Of a stretch of DNA of 64,000 nt, positions 50,676-59,401 are shown in pieces. The stretch's first letter is position 1. Every line of letters begins with the position of its first letter. The notes beneath the pieces are model-generated. The model saw only the letters and a program-made list of their open reading frames with translations. It was not told the origin of the DNA and did not search any database. Where the stretch lies: positions 2,356,001-2,420,000 of the forward strand of contig NZ_JAUSXG010000001.1 in the NCBI RefSeq assembly GCF_030815855.1. Direction: 5' to 3'. Position numbers and translations under genes: made by a program. This DNA is from Variovorax paradoxus. GTDB lineage: Bacteria > Pseudomonadota > Gammaproteobacteria > Burkholderiales > Burkholderiaceae_C.

Positions 50676-51575
50676 ATGAATGTCGATCTCGGGGATCTCA
50701 ACGCCTTCGTCGCCGTGGCAGGCGCCAAGGGCTTTCGCGACGGCGCGCGCCTGAGCGGCGGCAGCGCGTCGGGCTTGAGCGAGGCGGTGCGCCGGCTCGA
50801 AGCTCAACTCGGCGTACGGTTGCTCCACCGCACGACGCGCAGCGTGCGGCCGACGGAAGCAGGAGAACGCCTGCTCGAGCGGCTGAGGCCCGCGCTCACC
50901 GAAGTCGAAGCGGCGCTCGACGTGGTGAACGGCTTTCGCGACCGGCCGGCCGGCACGCTCAAGCTGAACGTGCCGATCAGCGCCGCGCGGCTCGTGCTGC
51001 CATCGATCGTGCCGCGCTTTCTTGCGGCCTACCCCGATATCTCCCTTGAAGTGATTGCGGAGGACGGCTTCGTCGATGTGCTGGCCGCCGGTTGCGATGC
51101 CGGCATTCGCTACGACGAGCGGCTCGAGCAGGACATGGTGGCCGTGCCGATCGGCCCGCGCTTGCAACGCTTTGCCGTAGCGGCAGCTCCCTCCTACCTC
51201 GATCGGCATGGCCGGCCCGAACATCCGCGCGATCTGCTGGGCCACAACTGCTTGCGCGGACGTTTTGCCAGCGGGTCGATGCCTCCGTGGGAGTTCGAGC
51301 GCGACGGCGAAATCTTGCGCATCGAAGTGACCGGCCAACTGACCGTGCGAATCGGTGCAGCGGCAGATCTCTCGGTCGATGCGGCGCTGGCCGGTGCCGG
51401 CGTGGTCTACCTGTTCGAAGACTGGCTGCGGCCGCACCTCGACAGCGGTGCGCTCGAACCCGTCCTCGAGCCCTGGTGGCCGCGTTTCTCCGGGCCCTTC
51501 CTCTACTACCCCGGCCGCCGGCTGCTGCCGGCGCCGTTACGGGCTTTTGTGGATTTCATCCAAAGGGCGTCCTAG
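50676..51575 (+). CDS. LysR-family regulator
   Basis: 299 residues. HTH DLNAFVAVAGAKGFRDGARLSGGSASGLSEAVRRLEAQLGVRLLHRTTRSVRPTEAGERLL belongs to the broad CrgA/AaeR-like group; C-terminal domain includes CDAGIRYDERL and GAGVVYLFEDWL. Divergent from the aldo/keto reductase gene, which it probably represses or activates. Convergent with the polymerase gene. Confidence 0.92.
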   Translation: MNVDLGDLNAFVAVAGAKGFRDGARLSGGSASGLSEAVRRLEAQLGVRLLHRTTRSVRPTEAGERLLERLRPALTEVEAALDVVNGFRDRPAGTLKLNVPISAARLVLPSIVPRFLAAYPDISLEVIAEDGFVDVLAAGCDAGIRYDERLEQDMVAVPIGPRLQRFAVAAAPSYLDRHGRPEHPRDLLGHNCLRGRFASGSMPPWEFERDGEILRIEVTGQLTVRIGAAADLSVDAALAGAGVVYLFEDWLRPHLDSGALEPVLEPWWPRFSGPFLYYPGRRLLPAPLRAFVDFIQRAS

Positions 51576-51639
51576 CTGCGGCACATCCGCCGCATCAGCG
51601 CCTCGCGTCTTCGGTGCCGTTGGCGGTGCTCGACCTCGA

Positions 51640-54036
51640 CTAGAAAAGCCCCCGCTGCGCAGTCGTCAAAGCCATGAAGCTTTCTCCGATAGGCTGAAGA
51701 ATGGCGTCGGCAATCGGCTGGAGTTGCCTGGTGAGGTAGTGTTCGTAGTCGATGCGCGAATGGCGGGTTTCCAGCGGCTCCGGCCCGTTCTGCGTCATGA
51801 CGTATTGGATCCAGCCGCCTTTCTGATACTGCATGGGGCGGCCGACCCGGCTGTTGTGCTCGTCGGCAATGCGAGCGGCGCGGACCTGCGGCGGCACGTT
51901 GACCAGGTAGGCGTCGAGCCGATGGCGCAGGCGCTTTCTATAGATGAGCAGGTCGTCCTTGGCACCGGCCAGCGTCGACTTCGCATAGTCGGTCACGAAC
52001 TCCTTGTAGGGCTCGCCCTGAAAGATCCGTGACAGCAGACCCTGCTGAAACTGGCGCGCCAACGGAGTCCAGTCGCTGCGCGCCATCTCCAGTCCGCGGT
52101 ACACCATCTCCTCCTTGCCCGAGGCATCGGCGCTGAGACCCGCGTAGCGCTTCTTGCTGCCGACCTCCGAGCCGCGGATGGTGGGCATGAAGAATTTCCT
52201 GTAGTGCGTGTCGACCTCGATTTCGAGAAAGCTCTCCAGGCCCTGCTCCTCGCTGAGCATGCGCGTCCACCAGTCGTTGATGTCGGCTGCCAGAGTTGCC
52301 GCGACGGCATGCGCCTCGTCGTTGGTATGAGTGCGCTTGAGCCAGATGAAGATGGAGTCGGTATCGCCATAGATGGCCTCGTAGCCCCGCTTCTCCACGA
52401 ACTCTCGCGTGAGCTTCATCATCTCGTGCCCGCGCAGGGTCACGGCGGACACCAGCGCGGGGTTGAAGAATCGGCACTCGGCCGCACCCAGCACGCCGGC
52501 GAAGGAGTTCATGAGCAGCTTCAGCGCTTGCGACAGCGGCTCGTTCTTCGCTTTCTTGGCCTCGTCCCGGGCGCGCCAGAGCGTGGTCACGATCTCGGGC
52601 AGGCAGTGCTTGTCGCGCGAAAAGACTGTCCCCTCGGGTCCCTTGACGCTCATGGCCGGGTCGCCGGCGTTCGATCCCTCGACGAGGCCCACCGGGTCGA
52701 CCAGGAAGGTCCGGATGATCGACGGGTAGAGGCTCTTGTAGTCCAGCACCACGACGGAGTCATAGAACCCCGGTTTCGAGTCCATCACGTACCCGCCGGG
52801 ATAGGCCTTGCTCGGAATCTCGCCCACATTCGGCGCCACGTAGCCCAGGCGGTGCATCCGCGGCAAGTAATGGTGGCTGAACGCGGCGATGGAGCCGCCG
52901 AAGTGGTCGGCCTGAAGGCCGGTGGCCTGGGCCCGCTCCATCACGAACTGCAGCAGCTTGGCCTTGTCGAAGATCCGCAGGACCAGCTCGCAGTCCCGGA
53001 TGTTGTAGAGCGCGAGCGCAGGCTTGTCTTGCTGGTAGCGCCGCTCGATCTCTGCCATCTTGTCGTACTCGTCGCCGATGGCCTTGCCTTCACCGAGCAG
53101 CGCTTGCGAGACGGTCTCGAGGCTGAACGACGGGAAGCTCCACACCGCGGCCTTGAGTGCGTCGATGCCGTCGATGACGACCCGGCCCGGTGTGGGTGCA
53201 AACAGGTAGCCCTGCTTGCCCGGATGGGTTCGCCATTCGATGGGGCGGCGCTCCCGTCCCAGAAGGAGCTGCACGCCACAGTCGTTGGCTGTTTTCTGAA
53301 GCACACGCAGGTCGAACTGGATGACGTTCCAGCCGATGAGAACGTCGGGGTCGTTCCGCTCGAACCAGTCGTTGAGCTTCTCGAGCATCACCTTGCGGGA
53401 CGCGCAATAGATGAGCGAGAAGGCCATGGGCTCATCCGATCCGGATGGCGCGTCCGATAGCGGCTCTGGTGGCGGCTCGCCGAGCATGAAGACGACACGC
53501 TCCGGCGTGCCGTCCAGCGCAATCGAATAGAGCGCCTCGTTCTGGCTCGTCTCGATGTCGAGCGAGACGACCTTCAGCACGGGCCGGTATTCGGGCGCGG
53601 GCTTGAGTTTGCAGTCGACGATGGTGGCGTCCTCTGCCCGCCCTCCTTCCACCCGCACGCCGGCGGTGATGAAGCGCTCCATCAGGTAGCGGTCATGCGG
53701 GCGCACGTCGGCCTCGAGCAAGGGAATGCCCTCCGCCTGGAGGGTGCGCGCCAACCGACCGAGTTGGCGGAAGTGCTTCGCATAGACGCCGAGGACCGCT
53801 TCCTGTTGGAAAGTCTTGAGCGCAAGCTCACGCAGCTGCACGCCCGGCATGGCCGCGAGATGGGCTTCAACCGCGGCCCGGTGCCGGGTGGCGACGAATG
53901 CGACGCTGCTGCGGGAGGTCAGCACCACCTTCCTCGGCCCCGCGTCGGTTGCCAGCCAGTACTCGATCTCCGTGCCGGCAGGTGCATCCCGCCAGTGGCG
54001 CGTGAGGATGAAGCCCTTGAGTTCTGTGGACGTCAC
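51640..54036 (-). CDS. polB: Family B DNA polymerase (DNA polymerase II)
   Basis: 798 residues from GTG 54036, whose GTGA overlaps the LysR stop. Exonuclease motif SLDIETS (about residue 160) and NVIQFDLRVL; polymerase motif A DYKSLYPSI, motif B in LKLLMNSFAGVLG, motif C YGDTDSIF, and KKRYAG. Length matches E. coli Pol II. In E. coli it is SOS-induced and works in translesion synthesis and replication restart. No LexA box is seen at the start, because the gene lies directly behind a regulator gene. Confidence 0.93.
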   Translation of the reverse strand: MTSTELKGFILTRHWRDAPAGTEIEYWLATDAGPRKVVLTSRSSVAFVATRHRAAVEAHLAAMPGVQLRELALKTFQQEAVLGVYAKHFRQLGRLARTLQAEGIPLLEADVRPHDRYLMERFITAGVRVEGGRAEDATIVDCKLKPAPEYRPVLKVVSLDIETSQNEALYSIALDGTPERVVFMLGEPPPEPLSDAPSGSDEPMAFSLIYCASRKVMLEKLNDWFERNDPDVLIGWNVIQFDLRVLQKTANDCGVQLLLGRERRPIEWRTHPGKQGYLFAPTPGRVVIDGIDALKAAVWSFPSFSLETVSQALLGEGKAIGDEYDKMAEIERRYQQDKPALALYNIRDCELVLRIFDKAKLLQFVMERAQATGLQADHFGGSIAAFSHHYLPRMHRLGYVAPNVGEIPSKAYPGGYVMDSKPGFYDSVVVLDYKSLYPSIIRTFLVDPVGLVEGSNAGDPAMSVKGPEGTVFSRDKHCLPEIVTTLWRARDEAKKAKNEPLSQALKLLMNSFAGVLGAAECRFFNPALVSAVTLRGHEMMKLTREFVEKRGYEAIYGDTDSIFIWLKRTHTNDEAHAVAATLAADINDWWTRMLSEEQGLESFLEIEVDTHYRKFFMPTIRGSEVGSKKRYAGLSADASGKEEMVYRGLEMARSDWTPLARQFQQGLLSRIFQGEPYKEFVTDYAKSTLAGAKDDLLIYRKRLRHRLDAYLVNVPPQVRAARIADEHNSRVGRPMQYQKGGWIQYVMTQNGPEPLETRHSRIDYEHYLTRQLQPIADAILQPIGESFMALTTAQRGLF

Positions 54037-54932
54037 GAGCCGCCGACCGCCGTATCCCAGAACGCATTGGCGGCCCTCCCCAAAAGCTCGCTGTCGCGGT
54101 AGAGCCTGATTTCCAGCGGGACGGCCCACTCGCTGCCCGCTGCAGCGACCAGGCGCCCCTCGCTCATGTCGTCCTCTACAAGTGTCCGCGGCAGCCACGC
54201 GATGCCCCTGCCATCGAGCGCCATCGTCCGCAGAACCGAGGCGAGGTGCGCGGTGAAGACGACTTGAACCGGCAGTGATTCCAGCCTGCGCCCCAGAACG
54301 GCGCGCATGATGCGCCCCAATCCCGATTGCTCTGTGTACTGGAGCACGGGAACCGAACCGCCGCCGATCCGCAGTGGGTGGCGCGCGCCGCCTCCTTCTT
54401 TTGGCGCCGACACGGCGACCAGCACATCCTCGCCAATCCGAACCGAGCCGTACGGCTCCACGTCCAGCGCGCCTTGTGCCTTGCTGTGCGCGTGACTCAG
54501 CACGAACTGGACCTTGCTCTGCAGCATCAGTGCTTCGCAACGCTCGAGCACATCGGACATCAGCTGCACCGGGCCGAGCGTCGTGTGCGATTCGAGGCTT
54601 CGCAACCACCGCGGCAGGAAGGTGAAAGAGAGAGCGTGCGTGGACGCGATGCGCAAAGTGACCGAGCTTGCCTCGGCGATCTTCCTGGCGTCGCCGGGCA
54701 CCCGCGCCACCCTGGCGTTCAATTCCTGCGCCACGCCCGCGAACCACTCACCCACCTCGGTCAGCGTTGCGGGCTGCGAACTGCGGTCGAACAGGTCAGC
54801 CCCGATCCACTCTTCCAGCGCGCGAATGCGACGGCTGAAGGCGGGCTGCGAGCTGTGCCGATCGTCTGCCGCACGCGAGAAATTCCCCGTCGCCGCGAGC
54901 GCCAGAAAGTCATCCAGCCAGATCAGATTCAT
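54033..54932 (-). CDS. LysR-family regulator, probably of the tartrate genes
   Basis: 299 residues from ATG 54932 (MNLIWLDDFLALAATGNFSRAADDRHSSQPAFSRRIRALEEWIG, the HTH). The effector domain contains VQFVLSHAHS and GIAWLPRTLVEDD. It is divergent from the D-tartrate dehydratase gene, about 100 bp apart, and so likely its regulator. The stop overlaps the start of polB, which may make the polymerase gene respond to the same promoter. Confidence 0.9.
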   Translation of the reverse strand: MNLIWLDDFLALAATGNFSRAADDRHSSQPAFSRRIRALEEWIGADLFDRSSQPATLTEVGEWFAGVAQELNARVARVPGDARKIAEASSVTLRIASTHALSFTFLPRWLRSLESHTTLGPVQLMSDVLERCEALMLQSKVQFVLSHAHSKAQGALDVEPYGSVRIGEDVLVAVSAPKEGGGARHPLRIGGGSVPVLQYTEQSGLGRIMRAVLGRRLESLPVQVVFTAHLASVLRTMALDGRGIAWLPRTLVEDDMSEGRLVAAAGSEWAVPLEIRLYRDSELLGRAANAFWDTAVGGS

Positions 54933-55035
54933 TGCGGTTCGTCCAGCACATAGAAGTTGAGAAATTGAACATTGGCCGAAACAGCCGGCGTGGCCGACCA
55001 TTCAGCCTCCCATCCAAAACCGCCTGGAGAGCACC

Positions 55036-56202
55036 GTGAAGATCGTAGAAATCCGCGAGAAGACCATCCCCATCAGCTCGCCCATCCGCAACGCCTATAT
55101 CGACTTTAGCAAGATGACCCTGAGCCTGGTCGCCGTGATCACTGACGTGGTTCAGGGCGGCAAGCCGGTGGTTGGCTATGGCTTCAACTCGAACGGCCGC
55201 TATGGCCAGGGCAAGCTGATGCGCGAGCGTTTCATCCCCCGCATCCTGGAAGCCGAACCGGCCTCGCTGGTGGACGCCACCGGCGACAACCTCGATGCGC
55301 ACAAGATCTGGAACACGATGTTCACCAACGAGAAGCCCGGAGGCCACGGCGAGCGCTCGGTGGCCATCGGCACCATCGATATGGCGGTGTGGGACGCGGT
55401 GGCAAAGATCGAGGGCAAGCCCCTGTTTCAACTGCTTGCCGACCGCTATGGCAACGGCACGCCGAACCGCAAGATTTTTGTCTACGCGGCCGGCGGCTAC
55501 TACTACCCCGGGCAGGACCACAAGAAGCTGCAGGACGAGATGCGCAGCTACATCGACCGCGGCTACACCGTGGTCAAGAAGAAGATCGGCGGCGCCTCGC
55601 TCGACGAGGATCTGCGCCGGATCGACTCGATCATGGAAGTCCTGCAGGACGGCCAGAAGCTCTGCGTCGACGCGAACGGGCGCTTCGACCTGGAGACGGC
55701 CATCGCCTACGCCAAGGCGCTTTCGCAATACGACCTCTTCTGGTACGAAGAGCCGGGCGACCCGCTGGACTTCGAACTGCAAGCCGCCCTGCGCAACTTC
55801 TACAAGAACCCGATGGCCACGGGCGAGGACCTGTTCTCGATGCAGGACGCGCGCAACCTGATCCGCTACGGCGGCATGCGCCCGGACCGCGACTGGCTGC
55901 AGTTCGACTGTGCGCTCAGCTACGGCCTGGTCGAGTACCTGCGCACCCTGGACATGCTCAAGGAACATGGATGGTCGGCGAGCCGCTGCATCCCGCACGG
56001 CGGCCACCAGATGTCGCTGAACATCGCGGCGGGCCTGGGCCTGGGCGGCAACGAGTCCTATCCGGACCTGTTCCAGCCTTTCGGCGGCTTCCCCGATGGC
56101 GTGAAGGTCGAGAACAGCTTCGTCACCCTGCCCGACCTGCCCGGCATCGGCTTTGAAGGCAAGGCGGACCTGTATCGCGAGATGCAGGCGCTCTCGGCCT
56201 GA
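55036..56202 (+). CDS. tarD: D(-)-tartrate dehydratase
   Basis: 388 residues, enolase superfamily. It closely resembles the characterised Bradyrhizobium TarD as I remember it: ISSPIRNAYIDF, GYGFNSNGRYGQG, NEKPGGHGERSVA, VFVYAAGGYYYPG-like IFVYAAGGYYYPG. Catalytic KxK in VVKKKIGG, metal ligands in DANGRF, YEEPGDP and ATGEDLF, and the His in IPHGGHQMS. Converts D-tartrate to oxaloacetate. Divergent from a LysR gene; the Bug receptor downstream probably binds tartrate. Confidence 0.92.
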   Translation: MKIVEIREKTIPISSPIRNAYIDFSKMTLSLVAVITDVVQGGKPVVGYGFNSNGRYGQGKLMRERFIPRILEAEPASLVDATGDNLDAHKIWNTMFTNEKPGGHGERSVAIGTIDMAVWDAVAKIEGKPLFQLLADRYGNGTPNRKIFVYAAGGYYYPGQDHKKLQDEMRSYIDRGYTVVKKKIGGASLDEDLRRIDSIMEVLQDGQKLCVDANGRFDLETAIAYAKALSQYDLFWYEEPGDPLDFELQAALRNFYKNPMATGEDLFSMQDARNLIRYGGMRPDRDWLQFDCALSYGLVEYLRTLDMLKEHGWSASRCIPHGGHQMSLNIAAGLGLGGNESYPDLFQPFGGFPDGVKVENSFVTLPDLPGIGFEGKADLYREMQALSA

Positions 56203-56238
56203 CTCCCGTACGCACCAATCCAAGAAGGAGACAAAGAA

Positions 56239-57219
56239 ATGAACAACACCGTTTGGCGCTGCGTCGCCGGCCTCGCCCTCGCCGGCTCCGCCACCCTGGC
56301 TTGCGCGGACTTCCCCGAAAAGCCGGTCACGCTGGTCGTCCCGTTCGCCGCGGGCGGTCCCAGCGACAAGATTGCACGCGATCTCGCCGAGGCGCTGCGC
56401 AAGCCTCTTGGGCAGACCGTCATCATCGAAAACGCAGCTGGCGCAGGCGGCACGATTGGCTCGGCGAAGGTGGCCCGCGCCACGCCGGATGGCTACACGC
56501 TGCTGGTGCACCACATCGGCATGGCGACCGCGCCGGCGCTCTACCGCAAGCTCGGCTACAAGGTGCCGGAAGACTTCGAACCTCTGGGCCTGATCAACGA
56601 AGCGCCGTCCGTTCTGATCGGCAAGCCCACCCTGGCGGCCAACAGCTTCGCGGAGCTGCGCCAGTGGATCGCGTCCAATGGCGGCAAGGTGAACCTGGCC
56701 AACGCGGGACTCGGCTCCGCATCACACCTGTGCGGGTTGATGTTCCAGAGCGCGTTGAAGACCAACATGACGCCGGTGCCTTACAAGGGCACTGCACCGG
56801 CGATGACGGACCTCATCGGCGGGCAAGTCGACTTGATGTGCGAGCAAGCCACCAACGCCGTGCCGCAGATCGAAGGCAAGAAGGTCAAGGTCTACGGCAT
56901 CACCAGTTTGCAGCGGCTCCCGCTTCCGGCGCTCAAGGACACCGCGACCTTGTCCGAGTCGGGGCTGAAGGACTTCAACGTCCAGGTCTGGCATGGCCTG
57001 TATGCGCCCCGCGGCACGCCGCCCGAGGTGCTCGCCAAACTCAACGCCGCATTGCGGACGGCGCTTAAGGATGCCGAACTGATCAAGCGCGAGGAGGCGC
57101 TGGGTCTCACAGTCGTCGCCGACGACAGACTCGATCCCGCAGGCCACAAGAAATTCCTGATCGCTGAAAAGGCCCGCTGGTCGAAGGTGATCCAGGACGC
57201 GGGCGAATACGCCGACTGA
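56239..57219 (+). CDS. Bug/TctC-family periplasmic solute receptor
   Basis: 326 residues with AGAAGGAGA upstream. Sec signal (VAGLALAGSATLACA) followed by DFPEKPVTLVVPFAAGGPSDKIAR, NAAGAGGTIGSAKVA, DGYTLLVHHIG, TPVPYKGTAPAMTDLIGGQVD. 36 bp behind tarD, so it probably binds tartrate for uptake or sensing. No TctAB genes are adjacent. Confidence 0.9.
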   Translation: MNNTVWRCVAGLALAGSATLACADFPEKPVTLVVPFAAGGPSDKIARDLAEALRKPLGQTVIIENAAGAGGTIGSAKVARATPDGYTLLVHHIGMATAPALYRKLGYKVPEDFEPLGLINEAPSVLIGKPTLAANSFAELRQWIASNGGKVNLANAGLGSASHLCGLMFQSALKTNMTPVPYKGTAPAMTDLIGGQVDLMCEQATNAVPQIEGKKVKVYGITSLQRLPLPALKDTATLSESGLKDFNVQVWHGLYAPRGTPPEVLAKLNAALRTALKDAELIKREEALGLTVVADDRLDPAGHKKFLIAEKARWSKVIQDAGEYAD

Positions 57220-57297
57220 CGTGAAGGAGGCAGCGAGCCGACAGAGCACGCGCCCTCTACGCTCCGGCAGCAGTGGCGGACCCCTTGGGGTTGCTCA

Positions 57298-57975
57298 TCA
57301 AGGACGATCGGCCCTGATGTCGGGTGCCGGGGTCGACGAGACCCCCTGCGCCTCGGCGGCGCGTGATTGCGCGGCCATCGCGGCCTTGAAGCCGGGTCGT
57401 GCCTGCAGACGCGCCCAGTAGGCCGCCACCGAGGGTGTGAAGCGCTCTGCCAAGCCCAGGTGCTCGGCCAGCAGCAACGCATAGCCGACGGACACGTCCG
57501 CCGCGGTGAAGCGGCCCGCGCAAAGGTGGTCGCGCCCGGCGAGCAGCGGCTCCAGCGTTCGCAGCCGCGCAAGGAACCACTTGGCGTAGTCGTCGGCCAC
57601 CTGCGGCTGCTTTCGCTCCCCCAACTCGAAATGCGCGTACCGCAACACGAGCGTCTGCGGAAAGGTCAAGGTGGCCTCGCCGAAATGAAGGTAGTTGAGG
57701 TACGGCCCGAAGTCCGGCTCGTTGCAACCGACATCCAGCTGGCCGGCCGAGAATCGCGCGGCCAGGTACTGGCAGATCGCGGCCGATTCGGTCATTCGCA
57801 TGGCGCCGTCGGACAGCATCGGCACCGTGCCGAGCGGGTTGAGTTCCAGGTACGACCGGGACAGCACGCGCGGTGGAAACGGCAACATCTGGAGCTCGTA
57901 GGAAAGCCCGATTTCTTCGAGCATCCAGAGAGGCCGGAACGAGCGTGCGCTGACGCAGTGGTGAAGGGTGATCAT
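57298..57975 (-). CDS. Glutathione S-transferase family protein
   Basis: 225 residues. Thioredoxin-like N-terminal domain (ITLHHCVSARSFRPLWMLEEIGLSYEL, NPLGTVPMLSDG, MTESAAICQYLA) then an all-helical C-terminal domain (FTAADVSVGYALLLAEHLG). The Ser/Cys of CVSARS region is the probable glutathione site. Role may be detoxification or isomerisation; substrate unknown. Convergent with the Bug receptor gene. Confidence 0.9.
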   Translation of the reverse strand: MITLHHCVSARSFRPLWMLEEIGLSYELQMLPFPPRVLSRSYLELNPLGTVPMLSDGAMRMTESAAICQYLAARFSAGQLDVGCNEPDFGPYLNYLHFGEATLTFPQTLVLRYAHFELGERKQPQVADDYAKWFLARLRTLEPLLAGRDHLCAGRFTAADVSVGYALLLAEHLGLAERFTPSVAAYWARLQARPGFKAAMAAQSRAAEAQGVSSTPAPDIRADRP

Positions 57976-58154
57976 GTTCTGGCGGCTTGGCTCGCCGCGT
58001 GAGGAGTCGGGTGTTCAGCGCAATGCTAGCGGGTTGCTGCAACGCCGAGCTCCACCGCACACTCTGGTGCCGCGTCCGACAAGCGCGTAGCATGCGACCG
58101 GTTTTGCGATCTCGCGTTCTCCACGCTTCTTCCATCGTTTTCATGGAGTGAGTC

Positions 58155-59393
58155 ATGGCCCAAGAAAAAATCGGTTCGAACCTGGATGATGCTTCGGTAC
58201 TACGCCGCAAGCTTCTTGGCGGCGTGGGAGCCGCGGTAGGCGCCTCCATCGTCTTTCCGCGATGGACGCACGCGCAAGCGGCCTCCGGCAAACCGGTTGC
58301 GCCGCCGAGCACCATCACCCAGCCGCCGCGCGACTTCGGTCCAGGCGGGGCTCCGACCACCTACTTCACCGATCCCGACGTGCTCACCGTCGATCCGGCT
58401 TTCGACGGCCTGCGCCAGCCCAACGCGCCGATCCAGCGGTTGTGGACCGGCGCGCTGTGGTCCGAAGGGCCGGCGTGGAATTCGGTCGGCCGCTTCCTGG
58501 TGTGGAGCGACATCCCGAACAATCGACAGATGCGCTGGAGCGAGGACGACGGCCACGTCAGCGTGTTCCGCTCGCCTTCCAACAACAGCAACGGCAACTC
58601 CTTCGACTACCAGGGAAGGCAGCTGTCCTGCGAGCATCTGACGCGGCGCGTGGTGCGCTACGAGCTCGACGGATCGGTGACCATCCTCGCCTCCAGCTTC
58701 AACGGCAAGCAACTCAACTCGCCCAACGACATCGTCCCGCATCCCGATGGCAGCTACTGGTTCACCGATCCGCCCTACGGCGCCCAGCTCTACGAAGGCG
58801 CGGTCGATGCCCCGGGCGGGCCCGCGAACAAGTCGGGGCGGCTGAATCCGAGGCTCGGGCAGCCGCCCGAGATCGGCTCGTTCAAGCGCGAACTGCCGAC
58901 CGCGGTCTACCGCCTGGACAAGAGCGGAACGCTCACGCAGGTCGCCGGCGAAGACCTGGTGCCCGACCCGAACGGCCTGTGCTTCTCGCCCGATTTCAAG
59001 AAGCTCTATGTCGTCAGCACCGGCCAGGGGCCGGGCGACACCATCGCCGGCGGCAAGGGCGACATGTATGTGTTCGATGTGGGCGCGGACAACAAGCTCA
59101 GCAACGGCAAGCTCTTCAGCAGCTTCATGGTCGACGGCGTGAAATGCGGGCCCGACGGCGTGCGCGCCGACGTCGACGGCAACCTGTGGTGCTCCAGCAA
59201 TGCGGGCCGCAGCGTCGGCTACAGCGGCGTCACGGTATGGACGCCGCAAGGCCGGCTCATCGGACGCATCCGGCTGCCGGAGGTCTGTGGCAACATCTGC
59301 TTCGGCGGCCCCAAGCGCAACCGCCTGTTCATGGCGGCCAGCCAGTCTCTGTATGCCGTCTACACGGCGACCCAGGGCGCGGCGCCCGGCTAG
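58155..59393 (+). CDS. Exported SMP-30/gluconolactonase-type protein
   Basis: 412 residues. The twin-arginine-like N-terminus (LRRKLLGGVGAAVGASIVFPRWTHAQA) suggests Tat export. The SMP-30 beta-propeller core shows SEGPAWNSVGRFLVWSDI, NSPNDIVPHPDGSYWFTDPPYG, DPNGLCFSPDFKKLYV and GPDGVRADVDGNLWCSS. Ca-dependent lactonase opening sugar lactones in the periplasm. It precedes an L-fucose-type cluster on the other strand and may supply or use the same sugar lactones. Confidence 0.87.
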   Translation: MAQEKIGSNLDDASVLRRKLLGGVGAAVGASIVFPRWTHAQAASGKPVAPPSTITQPPRDFGPGGAPTTYFTDPDVLTVDPAFDGLRQPNAPIQRLWTGALWSEGPAWNSVGRFLVWSDIPNNRQMRWSEDDGHVSVFRSPSNNSNGNSFDYQGRQLSCEHLTRRVVRYELDGSVTILASSFNGKQLNSPNDIVPHPDGSYWFTDPPYGAQLYEGAVDAPGGPANKSGRLNPRLGQPPEIGSFKRELPTAVYRLDKSGTLTQVAGEDLVPDPNGLCFSPDFKKLYVVSTGQGPGDTIAGGKGDMYVFDVGADNKLSNGKLFSSFMVDGVKCGPDGVRADVDGNLWCSSNAGRSVGYSGVTVWTPQGRLIGRIRLPEVCGNICFGGPKRNRLFMAASQSLYAVYTATQGAAPG

Positions 59394-59401
59394 AAGAACG
59401 G

